A stretch of 64,000 nucleotides of DNA from Mortierella alpina. Its lineage: Eukaryota > Mortierellomycota > Mortierellomycetes > Mortierellales > Mortierellaceae. Positions 11,158 through 21,197 of the stretch are shown piece after piece. The stretch lies in contig JANATF010000007.1 of the NCBI GenBank assembly GCA_029449245.1, positions 992,001 through 1,056,000 of the forward strand, written 5' to 3'. The notes beneath the pieces are model-generated. The model was not told where the DNA came from. It saw only the letters and a program-made list of their open reading frames with translations, and ran no database searches. The translations under genes and the position numbers were made by a program. Within the stretch, counting starts at the first letter, position 1. Every line of letters starts with the position of its first letter.

Positions 11158-12683
11158 GTTTGCGCACCCCTGCGTGATTAGCTAAATTTTCCAGTCCCGG
11201 GAAGGCTGTGAGCTGCAGCGGGAAGCAAAACACAAACGCCCTCACAGTGTTTGGCAGAGACTGGCAGACATCCTTACTTGCTTGATTTTTCTTTCTACAG
11301 GTTTTGAAGAGTACCTGTGCTCGCTGTTGGGACCTGTGGTGATGAAGGTTTCTATCAGATTGAAGAACAGGTCAGTGATGCGTCTATTAAAGGTGGACCA
11401 GCGTTGTGCAGATCACAGTGGCTGCTGCCTTCACCTTCAATGAACTATTAGTGCAGCGTCTTGCTTCTGTCGTGTTATCGGTACTGATGTCTATTTGCGC
11501 GTTCAGTAGGCTGTCGGTATTCTAGGTCGAAGAAAAACAAGTGTTATCTTGAGGTCTTTGGTTCTTCTCGATCCCATTGTTCACGTTGACAACAAGAAGG
11601 CGAGCGAGAGAAAAAGTCTCACCAGGGAGCTGTCGCTCGGATAGTCTCTTTGGCCAGAGGAGGAGAGCAAATAACGAGGCTCAGTGGCGAAGAGGACGCT
11701 TGTTGTTGGTGTTGTTGGTGTATTATGTTTCCTGGATATTTGAGGCTGCTTGCGCTGGATCGTGACCAAGGTAAGGAGGACAGCTCGACAGAGAGAGGAG
11801 AGTCAGAGTTTTATAGATAGATGAACACCAGCGGATGGAGAGCGTGATGGTCGAGACACAAAGAGAGAAATTGCACTGCCTCAAGACAACTATGCAAAAA
11901 AAAAAAAAAAAGCGCGATTCGCCCTGGATCGGGGATCCAATTGGGGTTGTGTGGAAAGGACCTTCGTGCACGCTCCGGAGACACTGCTCTGTGACTACAG
12001 CAGATGTCGGCTGTGTGAAAAGCTGATGATATTTGCAAGCACGTAAAAAAAGCTATTGTCAGCGATCTTGCGGGTGAGTTGAGATGCTGCTTTCTCCATT
12101 TCAACGGCCTCCCTGGTTCCTGCCCACAAGGCGTCTGATTCCAGTTCCGCAGACACATGCGCCCGCAATGGCCCTGCACTTTCACACTCTTATAGTTAAA
12201 GATCAAAAGTCAGCAAGACTAGATCGATAGACTCTTTGCCAGCTGTCCAGGGTGCACCACAAGGACGTGGTCTGCCTTCAACACCCTTCTCACATAAAAA
12301 AATGGAGAGGTGGGCGCTTTAGCAAGTGGTTGTCTCCACCGCCACTGTTTTACAGGCGGTATCAGGTACTTTATCACTTCGTTCGTATTACCGCTGTGAT
12401 CAAACGCGCCCCGTTGGAGACCACTCTGGGAGCAGTGGTGATTTCTCCGATCTATCCTTGAGACAGGGACAAGTGGATGTGAAAGTGACAAATGCGGCTG
12501 CGTAAGAGTAGAAGAGTTGACAGACACAGTAGAGGAGAGGCAGAGAAGATTCTAAAGAGGTTTATAATGATCAAAGGACTTTCTGTCAGTATGAGGCAAT
12601 GGTGTCGTATGGCGGCGACCGGTCGCTGTTATAGAATTCATCGTCGTCTGAGGTCTCTTCCTCACCTTCGCTCCCGCTTTGAA
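11158..12683. other. Gene-poor interval upstream of the NACHT-WD40 gene
   Basis: About 1.5 kb with only short, unconvincing reading frames on both strands. It includes an A15 run near 11896. It should hold the promoter and 5' UTR of the minus-strand NACHT-WD40 gene, whose ATG is at 11157. I recognise no protein, tRNA or repeat here. Confidence 0.5.
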
Positions 12684-13281
12684 ATGGACCCGACTGTTCT
12701 GAAGTAAGTGCATAGATTATCATACACAACCACCTTTCATTCTTTGCTTCCTTCCTTCAATCCATATTTCCAAGCTCTAGTTTACAGATCTATCCTCCTC
12801 TCTTTCTTTCTTTCTCTTTTTCCCTCTCTCTCTCCCCCTCTCTTTCTTTGCTTCTTTCTAGACAAGTGACATTAGTCCGATCAGACGGCGCGCTCCTCGA
12901 GGTAAGTGGAGTAGAGCATCATCAGAGCTTGCCCAGAACTCGACAAAGCAGTGTGTCTAATCGCAGATCGTTCTCGTTTCTAGGCGAGCAAGGTCTGGAG
13001 TTTAGTCTTTCTCCAACACCAAAAAAGACAACCCTACGGTGCCCACCCCCTCCGCGGCTTTCTTCCCTTTCTTTCTTTCTTATTTTTTGCTTTTTGCTTT
13101 TTCTCGTCCTGGTAAGTCATCCACGTTTTTTAGCCAAGATGCCGGGCAACTGCTTTTTGAACTTGGACTGACAGTTCCTTTTTTTTATTCTTTAAGGCAC
13201 ATGACTTCGGGGAGGCACTCTGGGATCGCCAACCGTTTCTGCACCGAGCATGGAGTAACGACTTATCCCACCTGGATATAG
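12684..13281 (+). CDS. Doubtful small four-exon gene
   Basis: Strong splice signals on the plus strand suggest exons 12684-12703, 12862-12901, 12984-13111 and 13197-13281, which sum to 273 nt in consistent phase (90 aa). The first intron has donor GTAAGT and a very long pyrimidine tract ending TTTCTAG. The product would begin MDPTVLKQVTLVRSDGALLE, contain a hydrophobic stretch and end FCTEHGVTTYPTWI, faintly like the end of a thioredoxin fold, but no CxxC motif is seen. The hydrophobic stretch comes from CT-rich DNA and could be intronic. On the minus strand, 12718-12585 reads as an acidic C-terminal tail (GEEETSDDDEFYNSD) behind a plausible acceptor. Only one of these readings can be right. 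Confidence 0.28.
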
Positions 13282-14251
13282 TTTAGCTTAGTTTAGCTAC
13301 CGATTGACAGATAAAGCGATAGCGCGAGGATGCAAGGCCAACCGGTACCTTGACTTTGTAACGCGAGGTGAAGACGAACTCGCGGGGGCTTTCCCTCGCT
13401 ATTTATTGATAGTAGTCGACACTTTGTGGTAGGTTTGAAATGCCGGAGTGAGTTATGGGTCCAGCCTCACCCTTGTGTTCAAATATGCATCCTGAAGAGA
13501 GCTGGCGCCTGCTTTCAATACTTTTGGGGTCACAAAAAGAGAGTGGCGGTTCACAGGTGGTTCCGGCTGATGTTGGAAGAGGCGATCGTTAGCACTCTAT
13601 TCAGTGTCAACATACCGTAGTTCAGAAAAAGATTTCCTGACAATACGCGCCTTTCATTCTTGAACAGTCAAAAAACAGTTCTTTAAACGTACGTCGAAGC
13701 TCCTTCAAACGTAAATATAGTTCTTGATCTCCATCCGCAAGCTGCTGTGACGAATTCGCAAGAACGACGTTATCGCGCTGAATAACTATTTGATTCCTGT
13801 AGCTATTGAGCCAGATCCTCAATGGTGAGCGGACGTGCGACAGTTGCGGCTTTTCGAAGTAAGGAATATTTACTACTTTTCATATCATGTATGCATCAGG
13901 CCCATTCCTGAATAAGTCTTGAACAGTGAGGTTCTTCCAACGCGCGAGATGCAATGTATCCGCTAGGTTTAAAGGATGGCCGTCTTGGCTGAGAAATTAA
14001 GTACGCAGCACCTTTTCTGTTCACATCGAGTTCCGACTGCCATTAGCAGGTCCCACCCGCGGTTGATCTTGTTGGGATTTGGACATTGCGTAGGGATCCT
14101 GCGATTGATCCTAGACAGCAACTCCGAAAGTACAGAAGTTAATTTACAGAATTCTTTACCGTGTTAGCGCACCCATAAAATTTCCATAATCCGTGTTGCC
14201 AGTCGCATTTGTCCGGTGCTACAGCAACGCCAATAGCACTGCGACAAGATT

Positions 14252-14390
14252 ACTGCCGGGCAGAAGGCCGGTATCCAGGATACGTGCCAAAATTCGTGCA
14301 ATAACCACGAGGCTAACCCATGCCTCTGCAGCCCTGAAATCTTTTCATGGCTTTGTAAAAGCAATGAAAGCCAGAGGGCAGAGAGGGCAG
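14252..14390 (+). repeat. Direct repeat copy 1 (139 bp)
   Basis: Begins ACTGCCGGGCAGAAGGCCGG and ends AGAGGGCAG. The first 50 or so bases are identical to the copy at 14534-14672; the rest differs by scattered substitutions without length change. Confidence 0.9.
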
Positions 14391-14533
14391 GCAACATAAG
14401 ATAGCACTCCTGAAGCACATAGCAATGCCTCAATTAAACCGTCTAGGTTTGTCCTAAAGGTGTAATGCACCCTTTCCTTCAGTCGCGAGTACAACTATGC
14501 TTCGTCAAGACGATTCAGCACGTGGACTTTTTC

Positions 14534-14672
14534 ACTGCCGGGCAGAAGGCCGGTATCCAGGATACGTGCCAAAATTCGTGCAATGACGCGAGACGAACCC
14601 ATGCCTTTGCAGCCCTGAAATCTCTCCATCACTTTGTAGAACGTAATGAAAGCCAGAGGGCAAAGAGGGCAG
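14534..14672 (+). repeat. Direct repeat copy 2 (139 bp)
   Basis: Second copy of the 14252-14390 unit, 143 bp further on, in the same orientation and of the same length. I see no flanking inverted repeats that would mark a mobile element. Confidence 0.9.
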
Positions 14673-14938
14673 AGGGAAAAGGTGCGGAGGCAAGTGTAAC
14701 ATACAACTGCAATCGACAATTTACCTGGTGTTGATGGGTGAAAGGATGAAAGTTGCGGATGTAAAGATGTGTGATTAAGTCAAGCAATTCACAGTTATTT
14801 CATTTTCTTGCTGGATAACTGGGCATCTGTGTCCCTCTTGCCCGTCACCTCAGATCCAAAGCCACCTTCTGCCGGCGCGCCAAGCTGATCAGAGGAACGT
14901 GGAAGTTTCATGCACACTCTCAACGGTGCCTTTGCCTC

Positions 14939-16708
14939 ATGAGCATCCCTGGTTTCGCAGCATCATGCCAGCCATTGCCCCACAGGTTCCCATCTCTCTT
15001 TGACCTCGCCGTCGACGCGTGCATCGCCCACATCGACCTATTCGCCTCCTTCGAGGGCTTTCCATACGTCCCATTTGGGCAAGCCCTCGTTGCTGGATTC
15101 GAGAGAAGGGCAAACGCATGGCAGCTCAGTTTGGAGCAGAGAGAAGCCGGCGCTCTTTTACTGGCCGACGCGTACGGCATCGATTACCTTGGACCGGAAT
15201 ACACTGGCTTGCGGTGTTCCCGCCTTGACGACCTACCTTTTCTAGGGGCATTCTCTGTCTGTCTCGCCTATTTGGATCTCTCCGGAGGACTAGATTTCAA
15301 AGACAAGGACATGGCTCTCCTAGCCTCTCTCTCGCAGCTTCGGGTGCTGGACCTTTCAGGACTCCAGATTGGAGACACAGGCTTGGGTCACCTTATCCGA
15401 AGCGTTACTTTTGGGACATCAGGGCCGAAGCATCTCGAGTACATCGGTCTAGCGAGGACACTGGTGACGGATAGAGGAATAGCAAGGATGTTTTTAAGCG
15501 ATCGACGTCTTATCTTTCAGGAGCTGTTGGGAATCGACTTGACAGAGACAGTTGTCCATAGCGAGATCGCCTTGACGTTATTTCAGAAGCAGAGACTACC
15601 AGCTAGGGCTTTAGACGGCGGCAATTGGACAAGGCTGGAGCGTGGCGAGCATCTCTTTCCCGTATGGACGACGGAGGAACAAGAGAAGGAATCAAATAGG
15701 ACCTTGGCTGACAGGGTCGATCAAGGGAATGTCATCAGTGGCAGCTCTAAAGTCAGGTTTTCCAGCGAAAAACTAAACAAAGGAGCTGCTGGAATCCCCA
15801 GGGCTACAACGCGTTACTACAAGGAATCTGGATCGACAATGAACCCGATGCAGCCATGGGTGGACAGGCTGTTCTACCAGTATCAATCGCGCACCAGTCG
15901 AGACCATCTTCTCAAACCGCAAGAGAACGACAGGCTTGGCATTGCTGGAGTCTTGGCTATCATGAAGTTGAGTGTAGTGCCTTTCAAACCTATCTCAAAT
16001 GTACCGGAAAACTATCAAGAGCTAGAGCCCGTGGGCCACTGCTCCAATACAAGGAGGCAAGGGGATGAATTGGAGAGCACACCTGTGTCCAGAAATCTGC
16101 GACTGGAGTCCATGCGAGTTGGGGGTTCGGGCAAGAACCCAAGGCTACGATTAAGCGATTGGGAGAAGAGGAGACAGGCCGTTCTTGATCGGAGGCGGCA
16201 GCGGCAGGGCACGGGCAGTGATTGGAATGAGGCCGTGTATCAGCGTGTCCTAATATCCGCTCGCGAAACGTATGGAATCCGAAGGCGCCCAAGGTCGTCG
16301 GGCACCGCCTCTTCTGCGGGGTCAAACAGTATCGTATTCGTGCGTAGCAGGAGCTCGGTGCAAGATATTCTCGCCTGGAGTAAATTTGTAAAGCCGATGC
16401 TTCCCGAAACACACGAGACGCAAAGACCACAAGGGAGGCCCTCCGTGCAGAAACAAATGGTGACAAATGGCAATACGGCGAAAGTCCGCAGAAGAAGTCA
16501 GAGACCGATGGCTACAGGACTTGCCGATATACATACACCTCCCCACGTTCCTCAAAAGCCCCCTGTGCATGCATTAGATCCTGGCTGTCGTCCAGCACAT
16601 CATTCAAGGAGTGCTACTCCTCATCAAACAAGGCGGAAAGTTAGTAGCTGGCCTGTCAACCGTCATTCCTCCGGAGAACTTCAAAATCCCTTTCTTCGAA
16701 AAAAATAA
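14939..16708 (+). CDS. Leucine-rich-repeat-like protein with basic C-terminus
   Basis: Single exon of 589 aa starting MSIPGFAASCQPLPHRFPSL. Residues 20-80 are hydrophobic-helical (PSLFDLAVDACIAHIDLF, FPYVPFGQALVAGF). Residues 95-205 hold three or four leucine-rich repeats: CLAYLDLSGGLDFKD, QLRVLDLSGLQIGDTGLGHL, HLEYIGLARTLVTDRGIA and LLGIDLTETVVH. This arrangement of a GFP..FG..L phrase before a few cysteine-containing-type repeats recalls the LRRC42 group, a weak assignment. From about residue 250 on the protein is Arg/Lys/Ser-rich and probably disordered, with basic clusters that could serve as nuclear localisation signals. Partners are unknown. The 139-bp direct repeats lie just upstream. 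Confidence 0.7.
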   Translation: MSIPGFAASCQPLPHRFPSLFDLAVDACIAHIDLFASFEGFPYVPFGQALVAGFERRANAWQLSLEQREAGALLLADAYGIDYLGPEYTGLRCSRLDDLPFLGAFSVCLAYLDLSGGLDFKDKDMALLASLSQLRVLDLSGLQIGDTGLGHLIRSVTFGTSGPKHLEYIGLARTLVTDRGIARMFLSDRRLIFQELLGIDLTETVVHSEIALTLFQKQRLPARALDGGNWTRLERGEHLFPVWTTEEQEKESNRTLADRVDQGNVISGSSKVRFSSEKLNKGAAGIPRATTRYYKESGSTMNPMQPWVDRLFYQYQSRTSRDHLLKPQENDRLGIAGVLAIMKLSVVPFKPISNVPENYQELEPVGHCSNTRRQGDELESTPVSRNLRLESMRVGGSGKNPRLRLSDWEKRRQAVLDRRRQRQGTGSDWNEAVYQRVLISARETYGIRRRPRSSGTASSAGSNSIVFVRSRSSVQDILAWSKFVKPMLPETHETQRPQGRPSVQKQMVTNGNTAKVRRRSQRPMATGLADIHTPPHVPQKPPVHALDPGCRPAHHSRSATPHQTRRKVSSWPVNRHSSGELQNPFLRKK

Positions 16709-18185
16709 AGCCTCCGTGTGATATGACGGAGCTTTCGTCAAGATGTTGGGTCACGGCACCTGCGTACTGTTGAAGAGTGGGCTGAGCAAGTGGGCTGAGT
16801 ATGTTGCCAAGAGCCTTATAGTCTTGACTCTTGAAATAGTTCTGCATGGTGCTTCAGCCGCGCATGGAGGTGCGGAACAGGATGCTTTTTTTTGCACTGA
16901 TATATTCTCGTGGCAGAACCAATTAGGTCCCACGGTGTGAAGTGTTTTGTTTTGTCCACGCTTTATTCAGTGCTCTGTCGTAGGAGTGAGTGCAGCACAG
17001 GTACATTGCTGCGTTTGGATTGCTTGGCATGACAGCAGGGAGACGTCCTCTTTCGGCGTACATGTGTAGAGCTCGTTGGTGGGATGTAGAGTGGTTGGGG
17101 GGCACTTGCTTCCCCCAAAAGATATGCATGGTATCAAAGAGTCGGGGTGTAAAAAATGCATCAAAAAAAAAAAGAAGAAAAAGAATGCTGGTGACCCAGG
17201 CTATGCCGCCTATCCCACCATTGAACAGCCCGTGCCTATTTTAATGTTTGCCAATGTGCCCTTGCGTCCGAAATAAGTTTTTTTGTGTTGACTTGTTGCG
17301 TCAGAAGTGTGCTCAAATCTCACTTCCCTCCATCACACGCCGTCGATCCAAGGATCTGGACATGTAGTCTATACTTTCTGCAACTTCATCATATTATGTA
17401 AGTTGAGCCAACATGGATAAAAAAAATAAAAACGGAATGGCTAACTGGCATGCAACACAACGAGAAGAGTCAGAGTGCTCGACTCCTCGTAAGGAGGAGG
17501 GTGGCTAGTCTTTGTTCTTGCTTGACGGCGATGTTCGCTACCCGCGGAGACCCTGATGGAGATTAAACCCTTTATCCAAATAAGGTTGTCCATCCATCCC
17601 GCATTTCCAACAGCATTGTCGTCGCATGTATACCTTTGCATGCCAAGAGAAAAAGGTACTCGATGCGATTGTGTAACATCAGGGATTGCATTGCCAAGAA
17701 AATCTTCCCACCGCTCACCATCTCGCTGGCTTTGCTGTTATTTATGGACCAGTGTGTCTTTCCGTTTGGTAACCTTACAGTGACAAAAGCTTCATTGGGT
17801 ATCTCACCGCTCAAGCCCATGCTGTCAGGCTGTGCCACAGATGATGGCATTCACACCACCTGCAGCCAGCAAACAATACCCCCGCCCTTGTGCCGCACAC
17901 TGTGCATGGCGGGACGGGGGACGAGAGTTGTTCCGCGTCCCAGATATAAAAAGGATGAGGACAGAACGTCCTCAATCCTCCATTATAATAGCCATTCTTC
18001 TACAACTCTTCTGCGTCTAAGCAACTCAACCGTCATTTCAGCAAAAAGCCTCTACCTCGGCACGAACAACTTATCTATATAAACTCATCTTACCGAACCT
18101 ACACAGCATACACTCTAGCACTGCATAAACCCCTAACGCTTAATCTTTCACAACCTACACGCGCACACTTATACCCTTCTTCACC
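16709..18185. other. Intergenic, no gene seen
   Basis: About 1.5 kb between two plus-strand genes. Only short overlapping frames occur. The distal end carries TATA-like words and pyrimidine-rich sequence that look like the promoter and 5' UTR of the first tetraspan gene. Confidence 0.55.
17944..17951 (+). promoter_or_regulatory. TATA-like element for tetraspan gene A
   Basis: The word ATATAAAA lies about 235 bp before the ATG at 18186 and is followed by A- and C-rich sequence. A second TATATAAA word lies at about 18075-18082. Which, if either, is used cannot be told. Confidence 0.35.
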
Positions 18186-18881
18186 ATGTCGCTCTCGACC
18201 GCCGTCACCACCCTCCGCTGGATCCTTGTAGCATGTTGTTTGGCTAACTTTGGAACCGACTGTTACTTCGTAAAAGTATATAACGACTACGACGTTGTCA
18301 CCTTCAGATGGAACTTCCCAGTACAGATGGGATTGTCAGGACTACTGCTTATTCTCTACATCGTCAGTGGCGTTGCCATCTGCATCCAGCGCCGTCGATC
18401 ACACCACAGCGTCAAGTCAGCGGGAACTGGATCCCTCATCGTCACTGTTATCCGTGGCCTCTTTATTGTGGGAGCTGCTGGAGGACTTCTCTCTGTAACC
18501 GTCAGTCGCTTCAACAGTGGGTCCAGGTCGATGTATATCCTGCCCTTTGGCCGCGACACTCCTCAAGGTCGTGCTCTCAACAAGGACTACTCGCAGTATG
18601 ACGAGAAGAACCTGTTGAATTGCCCCAATCTTTACGACAACGCCTTGCAATTGCTGTGCTCGTTTGACCGCACGACCATCATCCTGTCCACGATCATCGG
18701 AGTCCTCGCCATCATTGAGGCCGCTCTGACGTTCCGTTACGATACTCGTCGTGCATCCGAGAGCGACTTTGACCACTCTCAGCACGTTGATCTGGAGCAG
18801 TACGGCCAGCAGCACGGACACGGGACCAAGCCTGTCCAATACGACGCGGTGCCTCTCAACGCGAACGACAACAGGCCTTGA
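18186..18881 (+). CDS. Tetraspan membrane protein A
   Basis: Single exon of 231 aa starting MSLSTAVTTLRWILVACCLA. Four hydrophobic segments are visible at about residues 9-30, 47-68, 82-106 and 166-187. A 60-residue non-membrane loop between the third and fourth holds NCPNLYDNALQLLC, a cysteine pair that could be disulfide-bonded. The C-terminal 45 residues are polar and His/Gln-rich. The topology resembles MARVEL-type or SUR7-like fungal membrane proteins, but no diagnostic motif is seen, so no function is given. A similar-topology gene follows 280 bp downstream on the same strand. An AATAAA word follows the stop at about 18905. Confidence 0.8.
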   Translation: MSLSTAVTTLRWILVACCLANFGTDCYFVKVYNDYDVVTFRWNFPVQMGLSGLLLILYIVSGVAICIQRRRSHHSVKSAGTGSLIVTVIRGLFIVGAAGGLLSVTVSRFNSGSRSMYILPFGRDTPQGRALNKDYSQYDEKNLLNCPNLYDNALQLLCSFDRTTIILSTIIGVLAIIEAALTFRYDTRRASESDFDHSQHVDLEQYGQQHGHGTKPVQYDAVPLNANDNRP

Positions 18882-19160
18882 GTACTGTAGTCCACATTAG
18901 CCATCAATAAATATCGCGTAGATCGACACCTCTCTCAAACCATGTTTCTAAAAAAAAAAGACGCCGCTGTTTCGGCACTGCCACTTTTTGGTGCCTGCAG
19001 AATTGCGCTAAAGCAATCTAGTGCGTGAACCCCTTCGTTTCCTTTCGCCTCCTTCGTCTCCTTCGCTTCATACACTTGCCTTACCTTCTGTCCTCATCCG
19101 CCTACTGCTCCAGCACTTCACATTCAGTACCATCTCAAGGACTCGTTCCTCACCTCAGCA

Positions 19161-20108
19161 ATGTCACAAATATTTCTCCGCAGATTGAGAATCAGCATCG
19201 CTTTCCTGTCATTCGTCACTGGATGCCTCATCGCGGCAGGTTATGGCGAGGCCATCAAAGCATACAACAACAGCGGCTTGACACTGAGTGTATTTAGCAG
19301 TTGGGTGGAGATTGTGCCAGTCGTCTTTCTCATCGTCATATTCGGGAGCTACGTCTACTCGCTCCGGTTCCCAACCAAGGTCCATCGATTCCTACGAGCG
19401 TTTCTTCTCCTTGGTATGGCCGCCACGTTGCTATTCATCAACCTCCAAGGCGTCCATGAGAGGATCCTCGATCAAGAACCGTATATCTGCCCACCAGATT
19501 ATCCTCCCTGTGGGCTGTTCAGGGCTGTAGAATTCTTGACCATCCTTTTCAGCTTCTTGATGATTCTGGAGGTGGGAGTGACTCTCAAGAACGGCTCACT
19601 AGAGCCAAGGAACACCCCAAAGGTTGTTGAGATTGTCAGTCCGTTACAGCCAATTCAACCACAGTCTTATTATCAGCAGCCCTATACCTATTATCCCCCA
19701 CAGCAGCCAGGACAACCATTGCATCAACATGACTCTTCGATGAAGTATGAGACGCAAGAGCCAGTGATGATGCATGGATATCAACAGCCCCATCCACCAT
19801 ACTTCCAGCCGCAGCATATGCCGCCACCGCCGCAGCAGCAGCAGTACTACCAGCCACATCAACAGCAGCCACATCAACAGCAGCAGCAGCAGCAGCAACA
19901 GCAACCCCACCCATACTCTACTGCAAACTACAGCACCCCGCCACCACAGGTACCAGGGTCAATGGTTACGACGACACCGCAGTCAGGTGGGCACCCAATG
20001 GCCACCCCCACTTCACCAGGATTCTCCATTGCTGTGTCACCTGTGATGCCGAGTGAAGGATACTCGACGCCGCTTGTAGGTCACTCGCCTGGTCAGCCAG
20101 CATCATGA
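19161..20108 (+). CDS. Tetraspan membrane protein B with Pro/Gln/His-rich tail
   Basis: Single exon of 315 aa starting MSQIFLRRLRISIAFLSFV. Four hydrophobic segments lie at about residues 9-30, 48-66, 75-94 and 123-144, with YICPPDYPPCG before the fourth. The remaining 165 residues form a low-complexity tail rich in Pro, Gln, Tyr and His, with poly-Gln runs (CAG/CAA codons near 19836-19906). Topology, size of the membrane part and the loop before the fourth segment match the preceding gene, so the two are probably old tandem duplicates that differ in their tails. The Gln-rich tract may vary in length between strains. Function unknown. Confidence 0.8.
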   Translation: MSQIFLRRLRISIAFLSFVTGCLIAAGYGEAIKAYNNSGLTLSVFSSWVEIVPVVFLIVIFGSYVYSLRFPTKVHRFLRAFLLLGMAATLLFINLQGVHERILDQEPYICPPDYPPCGLFRAVEFLTILFSFLMILEVGVTLKNGSLEPRNTPKVVEIVSPLQPIQPQSYYQQPYTYYPPQQPGQPLHQHDSSMKYETQEPVMMHGYQQPHPPYFQPQHMPPPPQQQQYYQPHQQQPHQQQQQQQQQQPHPYSTANYSTPPPQVPGSMVTTTPQSGGHPMATPTSPGFSIAVSPVMPSEGYSTPLVGHSPGQPAS

Positions 20109-20930
20109 GCTGCGGGAGCAACCAGCGACCGCAATAATATACCACGTAAAGGTCTCCTTCCGCCTACCTCTTCCTGACAATCCTTAATTATATCATCTGT
20201 AGAATAAACTGGTAAGCTTCTAGTGCATCAGACACGTCGGCTTATCTGTTATTGCGTTTTTTCTTGGGGATATCCGGTATTGAACAGCGAGTTATAATCT
20301 TCAGTTTGACCTGAAAGAAAAACGAAATTGAAGGCTGGGATGGCAAGGGTTGCTTGAGGATTTTTCTACTGACCGTGTCGCGAAGATTTGACGGAGCGCC
20401 CTACCAAAGCAGAGAGTGATATGAGTGAGGACGCCAAGAACGTATCATAGATGATATTCGAGAGTATTGTCCGTCCCTTTGAGGATGAGCCTTTTTGTGC
20501 TAGACAACATCGTCACGATTCTCTTTTAAAAGTTATGTTGTCAACCTATGTGTTTCGCTTGAGCAACACCACTGCCAGAGGGTATGCAAGAGCGAACGTT
20601 CAGCCTCGCACGCGCACGTCTTTTTCAGGGCCGCCTTTTGACTGGCCAATCCGAACGTGTCAGAATTCGGGAGAATAATTGTGGAGAGGTAAAGTTTGAG
20701 CCTCAACAGCGTTAAAGTTCGCTGCCACCAACAGATACCTATGCTACTTCGGTATTGTAGGATAAACTCCCCTGATTCTCCACCTCGGAGAGAAAATATA
20801 TGACCCAACGCAGATGATCTAAGGGTGCGCGGCTGTGTGTCAATGCTCGTCCCTCCCGAGTTATGGACTTACTCGATATTAAGACGAGTACGCAGGAAGG
20901 GTGAAGCGACGTCACTGGGAAAGATCCAGA
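20109..20930. other. Intergenic, no gene seen
   Basis: About 820 bp between tetraspan gene B and the transposon end. Only short frames occur. It holds the 3' UTR of the tetraspan gene. Confidence 0.5.
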
Positions 20931-20954
20931 AGTCAAGCTTGTCATATTGCATAC
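20931..20954 (+). repeat. Left terminal inverted repeat
   Basis: Starts AGTCAAGCTTGTCATATTGC and continues four more bases. Its reverse complement recurs at 23216-23239 with one mismatch (G against A at the seventh base). Confidence 0.9.
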
Positions 20955-21197
20955 CCAAGAGCCCAGGCATATTTCATGCAATTAGAGAGAGCTGCATAAA
21001 AAAAAGTGGGCGCCCCTTCACGGAACCTTCCCAGCCATACCAACTGCGTCTGAATCAACGGATTGCTTCCAAATACCCTTGACTTCACTCGATCACGTCC
21101 CAGACCGAGGTGTATGTTGCATAGATAAAACTTCCATGGCCAACAAGTTCTTGCGCTTTCACATCTCTTCCGCAACCGCCATTACGACCATACTCTG

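Larger units (their letters stand above)
13282..14938. other. Gene-poor interval with a duplicated segment
   Basis: About 1.65 kb without a convincing gene. It contains the two 139-bp direct repeats listed separately and small decayed-looking reading frames over them. The last 200 bp probably form the promoter of the downstream leucine-rich-repeat gene. Confidence 0.5.
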
